A stretch of DNA of 64,000 bases from Propioniciclava soli (GCF_014858005.1 NZ_JACYOT010000009.1:1-64000); one strand, 5' to 3'; shown: positions 25,093 to 34,738, numbered from the stretch's first letter. The notes: a model not told the origin generated them from the sequence alone. Program-made: numbers and translations.

Positions 25093-26667
25093 ATGAGAAG
25101 GAATTTGTCGGCGAAGGTTGCCGCCGCGGGGCTGGCGCTCGGTCTGAGCGCGCTGGCGTTCGCAGGGTGTGGCACAGCATCCCAGAGCAGTGACGACAAC
25201 GGCAGCGGTGCTCCCACGGAGATCACCATGCTGGTGTTGGGCAACAAGCCCACGAACGGGCGACTCGAAGCGATGCTCGACGAGCTCAACGGTCACCTGA
25301 CCGAGGAGGCGAACGCCACACTCGACCTGTTCTACGTCGAGTGGGCGGACTGGCAGACCCAGTACAACGTGCAACTGCTCTCGGGTGACAGCAGCATCGA
25401 CCTGATCACCACGGCCACCGACTGGCTCTTCGCGTGGGAGAACGCCAAGAAGGGCGCCTTCCTCCCGCTGAGTGAGGAGATGCTGCAGGCCAACGCCCCC
25501 AAGACCTGGGAGCAGGTCAACGCAGACGGTGACTGGGAGCTGACCAAGCTCGACGACGGCCAGATCTACTTCATCCCCGAAGACAACTTCACGCAGTACA
25601 CCAACCACGGCTTCTTCTACCGCGGCGACTGGGCCACGGAGGCCGGCATTCCGAACGGCACCATCACCGAGTTCGAGCAGTTCACCGACTACTTCCGTTG
25701 GGTCAAGGAGAACAAGCCCGAGGCGTACCCGTGGGATGTTGCGGGAAGCATCGATGCCGCACTCGCCGGTTACATGCAGGGTCACACGGACTTCCAGACG
25801 TTGCAGCAGGTGAGCGCGGGCAACTACTACCCGTACCAAACCACGGCGGCGGATCCCTACACCGTGACGTCGTGGTACATGGAAGGTGATGCCCTCCTTG
25901 AGGCTGCTCAGTTGGCCAAGGAGTGGAATGACATCGGGGTGTGGCGTGAAGACGCCCTCAACTACGACGGCGACACCCGGGAAGCCTTCTACGCGGGCCT
26001 GTCCGGTGCCGACCAGCACCACACCCAGACCTACCTCACCGGCATCGTGAAGCGCATGGAGGAGTCCCAGCCGGGATCGGACCCGAAGATGTTCTACTGG
26101 GGGCAGGAGAACGGCAACGTCTTCAAGGACATCAAGACCCATGGCGCGATGGCGGTCAGCGCCAACTCGGCGCACCCCGAGAAGGCGCTCCAGGTCTACG
26201 ACATCCTGCGCAATGACGAGGAGGCGTACCGACTCATCAACTTCGGCATCGAGGGCACCGACTACGTGATCACCGACGACGGGAAGCTTGGGTACCCGGA
26301 AGGGTACGACCCGTCCACCGACGCGCTGGGCGCCAACTTCTGGGCCGGTCGCATGGACGAGTTCGAGTTCGACAAGACGTCGGACGCCGACAACAAGTGG
26401 GAAGTCTTCGCAGAGCTCGACGCGGTCGCGAAGGAGTATCCGTACTCCACGCTCATTGTGAACAAGGACGCCATCGATCCCACGCTGGCAGCGATGGGGG
26501 GCGTGCTCGCCGAGTACATTCCCCAGCTCCAGTACGGGAAGTTCAGCGACCCGGCGGCCGCGATCGCGGAGATGCGACAGAAGCTGAATGATGCCGGTTA
26601 CGAGGCGGCTCGCGAGTCGATCCAAGCGGACATGGACGCGTGGGCGTCCGAACGCGGACTCAAGTGA
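25093..26667 (+). CDS. Extracellular sugar-binding lipoprotein (LplA type)
   Basis: A 524-residue lipoprotein with signal peptide and lipobox A-F-A-G-C (Cys 26). The body is a family 1 solute-binding fold: 'PTEITMLVLGNKPTNGR', 'YFIPEDNFTQYTNHGFFYRG', 'ANSAHPEKALQVYDILRND'. A C-terminal segment (~380-515) is like DUF3502, as in LplA. It is aromatic-rich, as expected for carbohydrate binding. It should capture the glycan and deliver it to the two permeases. The ATG at 25093 follows GAGGTGAGGG; the longer frame upstream runs through the permease tail. Its expression depends on reading through or past the IS upstream, so the insertion may be polar. Confidence 0.93.
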   Translation: MRRNLSAKVAAAGLALGLSALAFAGCGTASQSSDDNGSGAPTEITMLVLGNKPTNGRLEAMLDELNGHLTEEANATLDLFYVEWADWQTQYNVQLLSGDSSIDLITTATDWLFAWENAKKGAFLPLSEEMLQANAPKTWEQVNADGDWELTKLDDGQIYFIPEDNFTQYTNHGFFYRGDWATEAGIPNGTITEFEQFTDYFRWVKENKPEAYPWDVAGSIDAALAGYMQGHTDFQTLQQVSAGNYYPYQTTAADPYTVTSWYMEGDALLEAAQLAKEWNDIGVWREDALNYDGDTREAFYAGLSGADQHHTQTYLTGIVKRMEESQPGSDPKMFYWGQENGNVFKDIKTHGAMAVSANSAHPEKALQVYDILRNDEEAYRLINFGIEGTDYVITDDGKLGYPEGYDPSTDALGANFWAGRMDEFEFDKTSDADNKWEVFAELDAVAKEYPYSTLIVNKDAIDPTLAAMGGVLAEYIPQLQYGKFSDPAAAIAEMRQKLNDAGYEAARESIQADMDAWASERGLK

Positions 26668-26691
26668 ACCCAGCTGCGCGGGCAGGTGAAT

Positions 26692-26723
26692 CGGTGCGGG
26701 TCGGTGGATTCCGGCCCGCACCG
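26692..26723 (+). terminator. Intercistronic hairpin after the binding-protein gene
   Basis: Arms CGGTGCGGGTC (26692-26702) and GGCCCGCACCG (26713-26723) pair with one G-U-type mismatch around a 10-base loop. It lies between the binding-protein and yesL genes. Such hairpins commonly protect or attenuate mRNA so that binding protein is made in excess of membrane components. Confidence 0.5.
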
Positions 26724-26743
26724 GTTCCGGCGAGGGGGTGCGT

Positions 26744-27379
26744 GTGAGGAACCTCTTGGCCTCCGACTCTGCGCTGATGAGGGTGCTCGACCGGCTCGCC
26801 GACGTGATGATCTTGAATCTCGTGTTCGTGGCGACGGCGCTACCGGTCGTCACGCTGGGCCCGGCTCTCACCGCCCTCAACTACACCGCCCTGAAGCTGG
26901 CCGACGACGATTGCGACGGCGTCGTCTCGAGCTACCTGCGGTCGTTCCGCCTCAATTTCCGCGAGGGAATTCTGGTGGGGCTGGCGTCCGGCCTGCTCGT
27001 GGGCGTGCTGGGCGCCTGGTACATCGTCGTTGAAAACCTCAACATTCCTGAGCTGCCCAGAGTGTTGCTCTGGGTGGTCTTCTACGTGGTGGCCTTTCGG
27101 TTCGCCCTCACGCTGTTGTACGTCTTCCCCTATCTGGCTCGCTTCGCCGATCCGCTCCCTGTCGTTCTGAACAACTCCCGACTGATGTCCATCAAACACC
27201 TGCCGTCCTCCCTGGGCATGGCCGCCGTCGTGGGGCTACCCCTCGTCATCACGGTCTTCTACCCTCAGCTCGTCGGCTATGGCCTGCTCTGGCTTCTCCT
27301 CGGCTTCGCGGGCGTGGCGTACGTCAACGGTGCGCTACTGAATTCCATCTTTCGTACCTATGCCCCCACGGCACCCTGA
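26744..27379 (+). CDS. YesL-family (DUF624) membrane protein
   Basis: A 211-residue membrane protein with about five helices. The family signature is visible near the start ('LADVMILNLVFVATALPVVTLGPALTALNYTALKL', of which T-L-G-P-A is typical). DUF624 proteins are encoded with Lpl-type importers of plant-polysaccharide fragments; their exact role is unknown. Two in-frame GTG codons exist (26738, 26744). The second, 6 bases after GAGGGG, is preferred. The gene sits between the binding protein and the GH2 gene in the same orientation. Confidence 0.85.
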   Translation: MRNLLASDSALMRVLDRLADVMILNLVFVATALPVVTLGPALTALNYTALKLADDDCDGVVSSYLRSFRLNFREGILVGLASGLLVGVLGAWYIVVENLNIPELPRVLLWVVFYVVAFRFALTLLYVFPYLARFADPLPVVLNNSRLMSIKHLPSSLGMAAVVGLPLVITVFYPQLVGYGLLWLLLGFAGVAYVNGALLNSIFRTYAPTAP

Positions 27380-27393
27380 ACGGAGCACGCACC

Positions 27394-29793
27394 TTGCGTA
27401 CCTGTGAGATAGAGACCTGGTCGTTCCTGCTGGCCGACGAGCGCGAGGCGTGGCGGAAGAACTTCGACGATTCGACGTGGCGAACAGTGACCGTCCCGCA
27501 CGACTGGAGTGTTGAGCTGGACTTCGACCCGGCTTGCTCCAGCGGCACCGGCTACCTGCCCGGGGGGACCGCTTGGTACCGCGGCCATGTCTCGCTGAAG
27601 TCGCTGGATATGGGTCAAGGCCGACGCCTTCTCCTCGTGTTCCACGGCGTTCAGCGCGACGCTCAGGTGTGGGTCAACGGCTATCACCTCGGGGGGCGTC
27701 CGTCCGGCTACGCCGAGTTCGCATTCGATCTCACGGAAGTGTGCGCGTACGCGCCCGACGACGACCTCGTGGTCTGCGTCAGGGTCAACCGTGACGACGA
27801 GTCGGATTCGAGGTGGTACAACGGATCCGGGTTGACGCGGCGCGTGGAGCTTGAGGTGCGCGAGCCCGTCGACGTGGCCCCCCACGGCACGTCCTTCACC
27901 ACGCTGGCCACCGACACGTCGTCCGCCACCGTGCGGATCACGTCGACACTGGGCAACCACACCGACGCTGCGGTCGCGGTGGCCGTGTCCTGGGAGCTCA
28001 CGTCGCAGGTGTCGGGACGCACGGAATCCTTCCATGACGTGATCGACATTCCCGCGAGAGCGACGCAGGTGGCGTCCGCCTCGGGCCTGGTCGCCGGTCC
28101 TGACCTCTGGTCGGACGAGCAACCAGGCCTCTACCGGCTCGTCACGACCCTCGAGCATCCCGAGGGGACGAGCCGTGTGGAGGAGGTCGTCGGCCTGCGG
28201 ACCGTCGTGTTTGATCCCGATCACGGAGTCCTCGTCAACGGCGAGCGGCGGACGCTCCGAGGAGTGTGCCTCCACGAGGACGCCGGCTGCCTCGGTACTG
28301 CGGTGCCTGCCGAGGTCTGGCTCCGCCGCCTGGTGACACTCAAGCAGGCCGGGTGCAACGCCGTTCGGATGGCCCACAATCCCCACGCCCCTGAGATCTA
28401 CACCTTGTGCGACCAGCTGGGACTGTTCGTCATTGACGAGGCCTTTGATGAATGGGAGAACCCGAAGAACAAGTGGTGGCAGGGCCACAACGTCTATCCA
28501 CCGCGGCACGGCGGGCCGGCGAAACACTTCCCCGAGTGGCACGAGCGTGACCTCGTGGCCATGGTGCAAGCCCACCGCAACCACCCGTCGATCATCGCGT
28601 GGAGCATCGGCAACGAGATCGACTACCCCAATGATCCCTATGCGAGCCCGCTGTTCGCCGAGATGGTCGGCAACAATGACGCCGACAAGCCGGCCAGCGA
28701 GCGCGTCTACGATCCCGATCGCCCCGACGTGCGACGGCTCACCACGATCTGCAATCGGCTGGTCGACATCGTCAAGGGCGTCGATGACAGCCGTCCGGTG
28801 ACTCTCGCCGCCGCCTTCCCCGAGTTGTCGAGCCTCACCGGACTGCTCGACCCGCTGGACGTCATCGGTTACAACTACAAGGAATCGTTGTATCCCGAGC
28901 ACCAGGCGCGGTTCCCGCTCCAGGCGTTCCTCGGCAGCGAGAATTCCCACGGGTACGAGCAGTGGCAAGCTGTCATCGATCACGACTATGTCGCCGGGCA
29001 ATTCCTGTGGACCGGTGTCGACTATCTGGGAGAAGCGCGTGGCTGGCCGGTTCACGGGTCACCGGCGGGACTCCTGACCGTCGCGGGCTACCCGAAGGAG
29101 CAGTGGCATCTGCGGCGCAGCTGGTGGTCGGGTGAGCCGGTGGCGCACCTGGTGGCACGCCCGGCCGCAGACCCCGGGGATGGCCGCCATGACCTCTGGG
29201 CGCGGCCGCCGATCGATGCCTGGCAGGTCGGCGACAGTCTGGAGCTGCTTTGCTTCACCAACGCCGACGAGGTGTGCGTGATGGTCGAGGGGAGAGAAGT
29301 GCGGCTCGTGTGGGACCCGTCGCACGGCTGGTGGAGTGCGCGGGTCACGGGCGGGTCGGGGCCGTTCACGGTCCGGGTCCGTCATGGCGACACGGAGACG
29401 TGTGAGGTGCTCCACCCGCGGGGAGATGCAATGGGGCTCGTTGCCACGCCCTGGGTGCCGCCGCAGTCATGCGCCGGCATCTCGGCCGCGGACGACCCGG
29501 CCATTCACCAAGTGGAGATCATGGCGGTGGACGCCGCCGGCAGGCGCGCATCCGGGGACGTGGTGGTGCGTGCCGTCGTCGAGGGCGGAGAACTGTTGGG
29601 CCTGGAGAATGGTGACCTGGCCGATGCGACGGGGTATGCCCGGGCGGAGAGGAGCACCCACGACGGGCGCCTGCTCGCCTATGTGCGCGGTGAGGATGTG
29701 GAACTGACTCTGCAGGCCGATGGGTTGTCCGACCTGGCCCTCAGGATGCCGGGCCCATCGATCCCCAAGGCGACGCTGGCCGGGCACGGCTAG
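27394..29793 (+). CDS. Glycoside hydrolase family 2 (beta-galactosidase/glucuronidase-like)
   Basis: A 799-residue cytoplasmic GH2 enzyme. The N-terminal sugar-binding domain (~15-165) has 'VPHDWSVELDF', 'WVNGYHLGGRPSGY' and 'RWYNGSGLTRRVEL'. An Ig-like domain follows, then the TIM barrel with 'RMAHNPHAP' and the acid/base Glu in 'WSIGNEIDYP' (about E408). The nucleophile candidate is E516 in 'FLGSENSHG'. C-terminal beta domains resemble DUF4982-type GH2 tails. There is no signal peptide, so it should act on imported glycosides. The start codon is a TTG 8 bases after GGAG; no better start is seen. Substrate linkage cannot be fixed from sequence. Confidence 0.9.
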   Translation: MRTCEIETWSFLLADEREAWRKNFDDSTWRTVTVPHDWSVELDFDPACSSGTGYLPGGTAWYRGHVSLKSLDMGQGRRLLLVFHGVQRDAQVWVNGYHLGGRPSGYAEFAFDLTEVCAYAPDDDLVVCVRVNRDDESDSRWYNGSGLTRRVELEVREPVDVAPHGTSFTTLATDTSSATVRITSTLGNHTDAAVAVAVSWELTSQVSGRTESFHDVIDIPARATQVASASGLVAGPDLWSDEQPGLYRLVTTLEHPEGTSRVEEVVGLRTVVFDPDHGVLVNGERRTLRGVCLHEDAGCLGTAVPAEVWLRRLVTLKQAGCNAVRMAHNPHAPEIYTLCDQLGLFVIDEAFDEWENPKNKWWQGHNVYPPRHGGPAKHFPEWHERDLVAMVQAHRNHPSIIAWSIGNEIDYPNDPYASPLFAEMVGNNDADKPASERVYDPDRPDVRRLTTICNRLVDIVKGVDDSRPVTLAAAFPELSSLTGLLDPLDVIGYNYKESLYPEHQARFPLQAFLGSENSHGYEQWQAVIDHDYVAGQFLWTGVDYLGEARGWPVHGSPAGLLTVAGYPKEQWHLRRSWWSGEPVAHLVARPAADPGDGRHDLWARPPIDAWQVGDSLELLCFTNADEVCVMVEGREVRLVWDPSHGWWSARVTGGSGPFTVRVRHGDTETCEVLHPRGDAMGLVATPWVPPQSCAGISAADDPAIHQVEIMAVDAAGRRASGDVVVRAVVEGGELLGLENGDLADATGYARAERSTHDGRLLAYVRGEDVELTLQADGLSDLALRMPGPSIPKATLAGHG

Positions 29794-29827
29794 GCTGCTC
29801 GCCGGCCCCCGTGAAGGGAGACAAACC

Positions 29828-30898
29828 ATGGTCACGATGCAGGACGTCGCCCGACGTGCGGGGGTGTCCGCGATGACGGTCTCGAACGTCGTCAACGAGC
29901 GCCATTACGTGCGCGAGGAGACGAGGCGAAAGGTCTCAGCCGCGATCGAGGAACTCGGCTACACGGTCAACACCACCGCACGGAACCTGCGCCAAGGGCG
30001 CACCGGCGTGATCGGACTCGCGTTGTCCGAGATCGATCGCCCCTATTTCGGAAGACTGAGCGCCCTGGTCGTTCGGCGGGCCCGCCAACATGGCTACGAG
30101 GTCGTGATCGAGATCACCGGCGACCGCCGCGAGGGTGAGATGGCGGCCATCCAACACTCGAGGCTGCGGAGCTACGACGGATTGTTGCTGTACGCGTCCC
30201 AACTCAAGGCCGACGACTCGTCCCTGCTTCGCGCCGACTACCCGATTGTGCTCTTCGGTGAACGCACCTACACCACTCCGGTCGACCATGTGGTGGTGGC
30301 CAACGCCGAGGGCGGCGCTCTGGCGGCCCGACACCTCTTGGAGCGGGGGTGCTCCCGGCTGGCCATGGTGGGGGGCAGGTGGAGCGACGGCGATGATGCG
30401 GACGTGGCCACGGCACGGACGCAGGGTTTCGCCGACGCTCTCCGGGACGCAGGTCAGGTCCTGGATCCCGAAGCCGTGCGGGACACGCCGTACACCTTGC
30501 CCGCTTCCCGGGACGCCGTCGGGTCCCTGCTGGCGGTGATGCCGGACGTGGACGGCATCTTCTGCGCCACGGATTGGGTGGCACTCGGCGTCATGCGGGG
30601 GCTGGCCGATCACGGCCTGCGCATCCCCGAAGACGTGAAGGTGATCGGATTCGACGATGTTGAGGAGGCGGCTTTTGCTCGCCCGTCACTGAGTTCCATC
30701 GCGCCTGATCTGGTTGGGATGGTCGATGCGGCGCTCGGCCTCCTGGTCGAGCGGGTGGCGGGTAGCCGTGGCGCGGATGACTACCGGGAAGTCGTGGGGG
30801 GCGTCCAGTTGCGGGCCCGGGAGTCAACAGCCGACGAGCGGGGCCCGGCGATCCGTGCACCCGAGGCGGGCGGGGATCCCCACGCTGGTCGGCGATGA
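29828..30898 (+). CDS. LacI-family transcriptional regulator
   Basis: A 356-residue regulator. The N-terminal HTH reads 'MQDVARRAGVSAMTVSNVVN' and is followed by a hinge-like region ('TTARNLRQGRTGVIGL'). The periplasmic-binding-protein-like effector domain ends near residue 325 ('GFDDVEEAAFARPSLSSI'). The last ~25 residues are an extra hydrophilic tail. The ATG at 29828 follows AAGGGAG. It is 34 bases after the GH2 gene in the same direction, so it probably controls this locus. A candidate operator is the pseudo-palindrome at 21540-21554. Confidence 0.9.
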   Translation: MVTMQDVARRAGVSAMTVSNVVNERHYVREETRRKVSAAIEELGYTVNTTARNLRQGRTGVIGLALSEIDRPYFGRLSALVVRRARQHGYEVVIEITGDRREGEMAAIQHSRLRSYDGLLLYASQLKADDSSLLRADYPIVLFGERTYTTPVDHVVVANAEGGALAARHLLERGCSRLAMVGGRWSDGDDADVATARTQGFADALRDAGQVLDPEAVRDTPYTLPASRDAVGSLLAVMPDVDGIFCATDWVALGVMRGLADHGLRIPEDVKVIGFDDVEEAAFARPSLSSIAPDLVGMVDAALGLLVERVAGSRGADDYREVVGGVQLRARESTADERGPAIRAPEAGGDPHAGRR

Positions 30899-30918
30899 CG
30901 ACCTCATCGGATCAGTCT

Positions 30919-31006
30919 TGGCGGAGGATACGAGATTCGAACTCGTGAGGGCGTGAACCCAACCCGGTTTCCAACCGAGCGCCATAGGCCTCTAGGCGAA
31001 TCCTCC
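30919..31006 (-). tRNA. tRNA-Ser(GGA)
   Basis: An 88-nt class II tRNA. The acceptor stem is GGAGGAT/ATCCTCC with encoded CCA (30919-30921). The anticodon stem-loop CTCGG-TTGGAAA-CCGGG gives anticodon GGA. A long variable arm with GGG/CCC pairing marks serine. The T-arm is ACGAG-TTCGAAT-CTCGT. It follows the LacI gene by about 20 bases on the opposite strand. Confidence 0.95.
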
Positions 31007-31129
31007 GCCGGACAGCGTACCGGACACCCTCGCCCCCTCTCCAATCGGGCCCCGGACGGGTCCCGCAGATGCCGCCGCCCCGAGTTCACCTCGCCCGCCC
31101 GCCCGCCAGCCCGCCCCGCCCGCCGCGCC

Positions 31130-31183
31130 GGGCATTTGGACCCGAGATTCTGGCGCCATGGCACTGATAAGTCGGGTCCAAAA
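31130..31183. repeat. Decayed copy of the intergenic palindrome found at 46550-46607
   Basis: It shares the left part GGGCATTTGGACCCGAG and the centre TGGCGCCATGGC with the perfect palindrome at 46.5 kb. The right arm (TCGGGTCCAAA) is preserved, but the segment between is altered, so only the outer TTTGGACCCGA/TCGGGTCCAAA arms pair. It lies between the tRNA and the PTS gene. Confidence 0.65.
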
Positions 31184-31367
31184 CGGACAGCCCGGGCGGC
31201 TCTCCCGCATCGACACCGCCGCGGACGGCATACCCACATGAACCCAAAGTCCGATCTGGTGTCATCTCTTGACTCCGTGTCCGGTTGGGCGGCAGGATGC
31301 TCCGCGTGGACCGATGGCGTCCACCCCGCATCACATGCAGCCCCCGCTGCCCGACATGGAGGTCGAC

Positions 31368-33427
31368 GTGACACTTCCTGACGCTCGCGCGAACAAGAAC
31401 CTGGAGGGTCCCGGCGTCCGGGCCCGGGTTCAGCGGTTCGGCGGCTACCTCGCCGGCATGATCATGCCGAACATCGGTGCCTTCATCGCCTGGGGTCTCA
31501 TCACGGCCCTGTTCATCCCGGCCGGGTGGTGGCCCAACGCCACCCTGGCCAGCCTCGTGGCCCCCATGCTGTACCTGCTGCTGCCGATCCTCATCGGCTA
31601 CACCGGCGGACGGATGGTGCACGGCCAGCGCGGCGCGGTGGTGGGCAGCATCGCCACCGTCGGCGCCGTCATGGGCGGCATCACGGACTGGGCCTCGATG
31701 ACCGGGACGCCGATGTTCCTCGGCGCCATGATCATGGGACCGTTGGCCGCCTACCTGCTCCGCCTGTTCGACCGCGCGATCGAGGGCAAGGTGCCCGCCG
31801 GCTTCGAGATGCTCATCGACAACTTCTCCCTCGGCATCCTCGGCGGCCTCATGGCCATCGTCGGCCTCCTCGGCGTCGGCCCGGTGCTCGCCGCGCTGAT
31901 CCTCATCCTCTCCGGGGGCGTCAACGCCCTCGTGGCCGCGAACCTGTTGCCGCTGGCGTCCATCTTCGTCGAACCGGCGAAGGTGCTGTTCCTCAACAAC
32001 GCGATCAACCACGGCATCTTCACCCCGCTCGCCGCGATCGACGTGCAGCAGCACGGCCGCTCCATCCTCTACATGGTGGAGTCCAACCCCGGCCCGGGCC
32101 TCGGCCTGCTGCTGGCGTTCCTCTTCTTCGGGCCGCGGGCGCAGCGCCCGACGGTGCCGGGAGCGATCATCATCCAGTTCTTCGGCGGCATCCACGAGAT
32201 CTACTTCCCCTACATCCTCATGAAGCCGGTCCTGCTGCTGGCGACGATCGCCGGGTCGATGTCGGGCCTCTTCGTGGCCACCGCGATGAACGCCGGGCTC
32301 GCGGCCTCGCCCGCGCCGGGCTCGATCATCGCCTACTTCCTGGTCACGCCCGCCGGCGGGCACCTGGCCATGATCGCCACCGTGCTCACCGCCGCGGTGG
32401 TCTCGTTCCTGGTCGCAGCGGCCCTGTTCAAGTTCGGGCGCGGTGCTGACGAGGCGGACGCCGCCGCGGCCGCGGCCGCCCCCTCGGAGAGCCTGCCGGG
32501 CGCCGTCGCGGCGGACACGGGCACCGGCGCCTCGGTGGCCGGCTCGGACGTGCGCAAGCTCATCATCGCCTGCGACGCGGGCATGGGCTCCTCGGTGATG
32601 GTGGCCTCGACCATGCGCAAGCGCCTGGCCAAGTACGGCGTCGAGGTGGCGCACACCCCGGTCGACCAGATCCCGGCCGACGCCCAGGTCGTCCTCACCC
32701 ACGAGGGCCTGGCCCCACGGGCGGGCAAGGCGGCGCCGGCGTCCACCGTGGTCGTCCCGTTCAGCTCCTACATGGGTGACCCGGCGTTCGACCGCGTCGA
32801 GCAGGCCATCGCCGAGGGACGCGTCCTCACCCCGGCCGGGTTGGCGGACGCCCCCGCCGCGGCCGGGGTCGCCGCCGGTACGCGCGAGGGTGCGACGGCC
32901 GCCACGCTCGGCACGGCTGCTGCGGGGGCGGCGTCCGCCGGAGCTGCGGCGCCGGCGTCCGCGCCCCGGAAGAAGCGGCGCAAGAGGCTGGACGCGGGCG
33001 TCCTGCCCCGGGAGAACGTGCGGCTCGGGTTGCGCGCGGCGAGCAAGGACGAGGCGATCCGGCTCGCCGGGCAGGTGCTCGTGGACGGCGGGGCCGCGGA
33101 GCCCGGCTCGTCGACGGCATGTTTGCGCGCGAGCTGCAGACCTCGACGTTCCTCGGCCAGGGCGTCGCGATCCCGCACGGCACCAACGAGGCGCGCACGC
33201 ACATCCGGCACGCGGCGCTGGGGTTCCTGCAGTTTCCCGACGGCGTCGATTGGGACGGCAAGACGGCGCACGTCGTCATCCCGATCGCGTCGAACTCCGA
33301 CGAGCACGTGAGCATCCTGTCGGCGCTCGCGAGCACGTTGGCCGACAAGAGCAACGCCGAGCGGCTGCGCACGGCGACCAGCATCGACGAGGTGCTTGAC
33401 CTGCTGACCCCCGACGAAGAGGAGTGA
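31368..33427 (+). pseudogene. Mannitol-type PTS permease EIICBA with a frameshift before the EIIA active site
   Basis: EIIC (residues ~15-345) is mannitol-like: 'GYLAGMIMPNIGAFIAWGL', 'NNAINHGIFTPLA', 'FFGGIHEIYFPYILMKP'. EIIB follows with its phosphorylatable Cys in 'KLIIACDAGMGSSVM' (~402). After an Ala-rich linker, EIIA starts ('ENVRLGLRAASKDEAIRLAG') but shifts frame at about 33108, and this frame ends at 33311. The rest of EIIA continues in another frame (to 33427) with 'MFARELQTSTFLGQGVAIPH', holding the active-site His. One missing base in the G-[Y]-V-D-G-M region explains it. The GTG at 31368 is chosen because GGAGG precedes it by 5 bases. The gene would import and phosphorylate a hexitol-type sugar. 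The shift may be real or an assembly error. Confidence 0.88.
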
Positions 33428-33431
33428 ACAC

Positions 33432-34478
33432 ATGAAAGCACTGAGGTTCCACGCCCCCGGTGACGTGCGCCTGGAGGACATCCCGGAGCCGGTCTGCGGA
33501 CCGCGGGAGGTGAAGATCCGCGTCCGCAACTGCTCGACCTGCGGCACCGACGTGAAGATCCGCAACAACGGGCACGTCAACATCACCCGCGAGACGACGA
33601 TGGGCCACGAGGTGGCCGGCGAGGTCGTCGAGGTGGGGCCGGACGCCGCCGGCGGCTTCGCGGTGGGTGACCGCGTGCAGTGCATCGCAGCCGTGCCGTG
33701 CGGCGACTGCCACGAGTGCCGCAAGGGCTGGATGGCCGTGTGCGCCAACCAGACCTCGGTGGGCTACCAGTACGACGGTGGTTTCGCCGAGTACATGATC
33801 GTGCCCGAGGCGGTGCTGAAGGTGGACGGGCTCAACCGGATCCCCGACGACGTGGGCTTCGACGAGGCGTCCGCCGTGGAGCCGTTCGCGTGCGCGATCA
33901 ACGCCCAGGAGCAGTTGGGCATCGAGCCGGGGGATTTCGTGGTCGTCTTCGGCGCCGGACCCATCGGGTGCATGCACATCCGCATCGCCCGCGGCGTGCA
34001 CCAGGCCGGCACCATCGTGCTGGTCGACATCAACGCCGAGCGGCTGGCGATGTCGGCGGCGGCGGTCTCCCCGGACGCGACGATCGACTCCTCGAGCGTG
34101 AACGTCGTCGAGGAGGTGATGCGCCTGACGGAGGGTCGCGGCGCCGATGTCATCATCACCGCCACCCCGGCGAACATCACCCAGGAGCAGGCCATCGCCA
34201 TGGCGGCCCGCAACGGGCGGATCTCGTTCTTCGGCGGCCTGCCGAAGACGAATCCGACGATCGTGTGTGACAGCAACCTGGTGCACTACCGCCAGCTGCA
34301 CATCCACGGGGCCAACGGGTCCGCGCCCGAGCACCACAAGCGGGCGCTGGGGTACATCTCGAGCGGTCAGATCCCGGTGAAGGACCTCATCACCCGGCAC
34401 GTCCCGCTCGAGGACGCCCTCGACGCGTTTGACATTGTGGCGGCCGGCGAGGCCATCAAGGTCACTGTCGAGCCCTGA
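33432..34478 (+). CDS. Zinc-dependent medium-chain dehydrogenase (polyol/threonine dehydrogenase type)
   Basis: A 348-residue MDR-family enzyme. Catalytic zinc ligands are C37 (in T-C-G-T-D) and H59-E60 (G-H-E). Structural zinc ligands are C90, C93, C96 and C104. The Rossmann motif G-A-G-P-I-G lies near residue 176, and the following acidic V-D-I-N suggests NAD over NADP. It starts 4 bases after the PTS gene, so it is cotranscribed with it. It probably oxidises the imported polyol or its phosphate, but the family also covers threonine and sorbitol dehydrogenases and the substrate is not fixed. A hairpin terminator follows. Confidence 0.88.
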   Translation: MKALRFHAPGDVRLEDIPEPVCGPREVKIRVRNCSTCGTDVKIRNNGHVNITRETTMGHEVAGEVVEVGPDAAGGFAVGDRVQCIAAVPCGDCHECRKGWMAVCANQTSVGYQYDGGFAEYMIVPEAVLKVDGLNRIPDDVGFDEASAVEPFACAINAQEQLGIEPGDFVVVFGAGPIGCMHIRIARGVHQAGTIVLVDINAERLAMSAAAVSPDATIDSSSVNVVEEVMRLTEGRGADVIITATPANITQEQAIAMAARNGRISFFGGLPKTNPTIVCDSNLVHYRQLHIHGANGSAPEHHKRALGYISSGQIPVKDLITRHVPLEDALDAFDIVAAGEAIKVTVEP

Positions 34479-34497
34479 CGTCTCTCGGGTCGGTGGA

Positions 34498-34530
34498 CCA
34501 GCGGGCGGCCCGGACCGGGCTGCCCGCTGG
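34498..34530 (+). terminator. Terminator hairpin after the PTS-dehydrogenase operon
   Basis: 16-base arms CCAGCGGGCGGCCCGG (34498-34513) and CCGGGCTGCCCGCTGG (34515-34530) pair with a single G-T wobble, 20 bases past the dehydrogenase stop. The apparent loop is one base, so the innermost pairs must open. Confidence 0.6.
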
Positions 34531-34557
34531 TGCGTTCGGGCTCCGCCGCGTCCGCAA

Positions 34558-34655
34558 GGGCGAGGACGAACGGGGCGCTGACGGACAGGGCGGGGGTGCG
34601 CGGAACAGGGCGAGGACGATGGGCGCCGACGGACAGGGCGGGGGTGCGCGGAACT
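34558..34655. repeat. Two-copy ~50-bp tandem repeat
   Basis: Copy 1 is 34558-34607 and copy 2 starts at 34608. Both open GGGCGAGGACGA and end in GACGGACAGGGCGGGGG-TGCGCGGAAC, differing by a few substitutions and one indel. Non-coding duplication, probably by slippage. Confidence 0.8.
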
Positions 34656-34738
34656 GGTGGTGCGCGTGGAGGTTGGTTCACTTCGCTCCCCCGGCGTAGC
34701 GACGCTCCTCGCGCATAGCGCTGCTCTTCCCCCTAGGA

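Noticed and set aside
33119-33427. Stand-alone EIIA gene of 102 codons
   Set aside because: It has no ribosome site and lacks the first ~40 residues of the EIIA fold, which lie in the frame upstream. It is the displaced end of the PTS permease.
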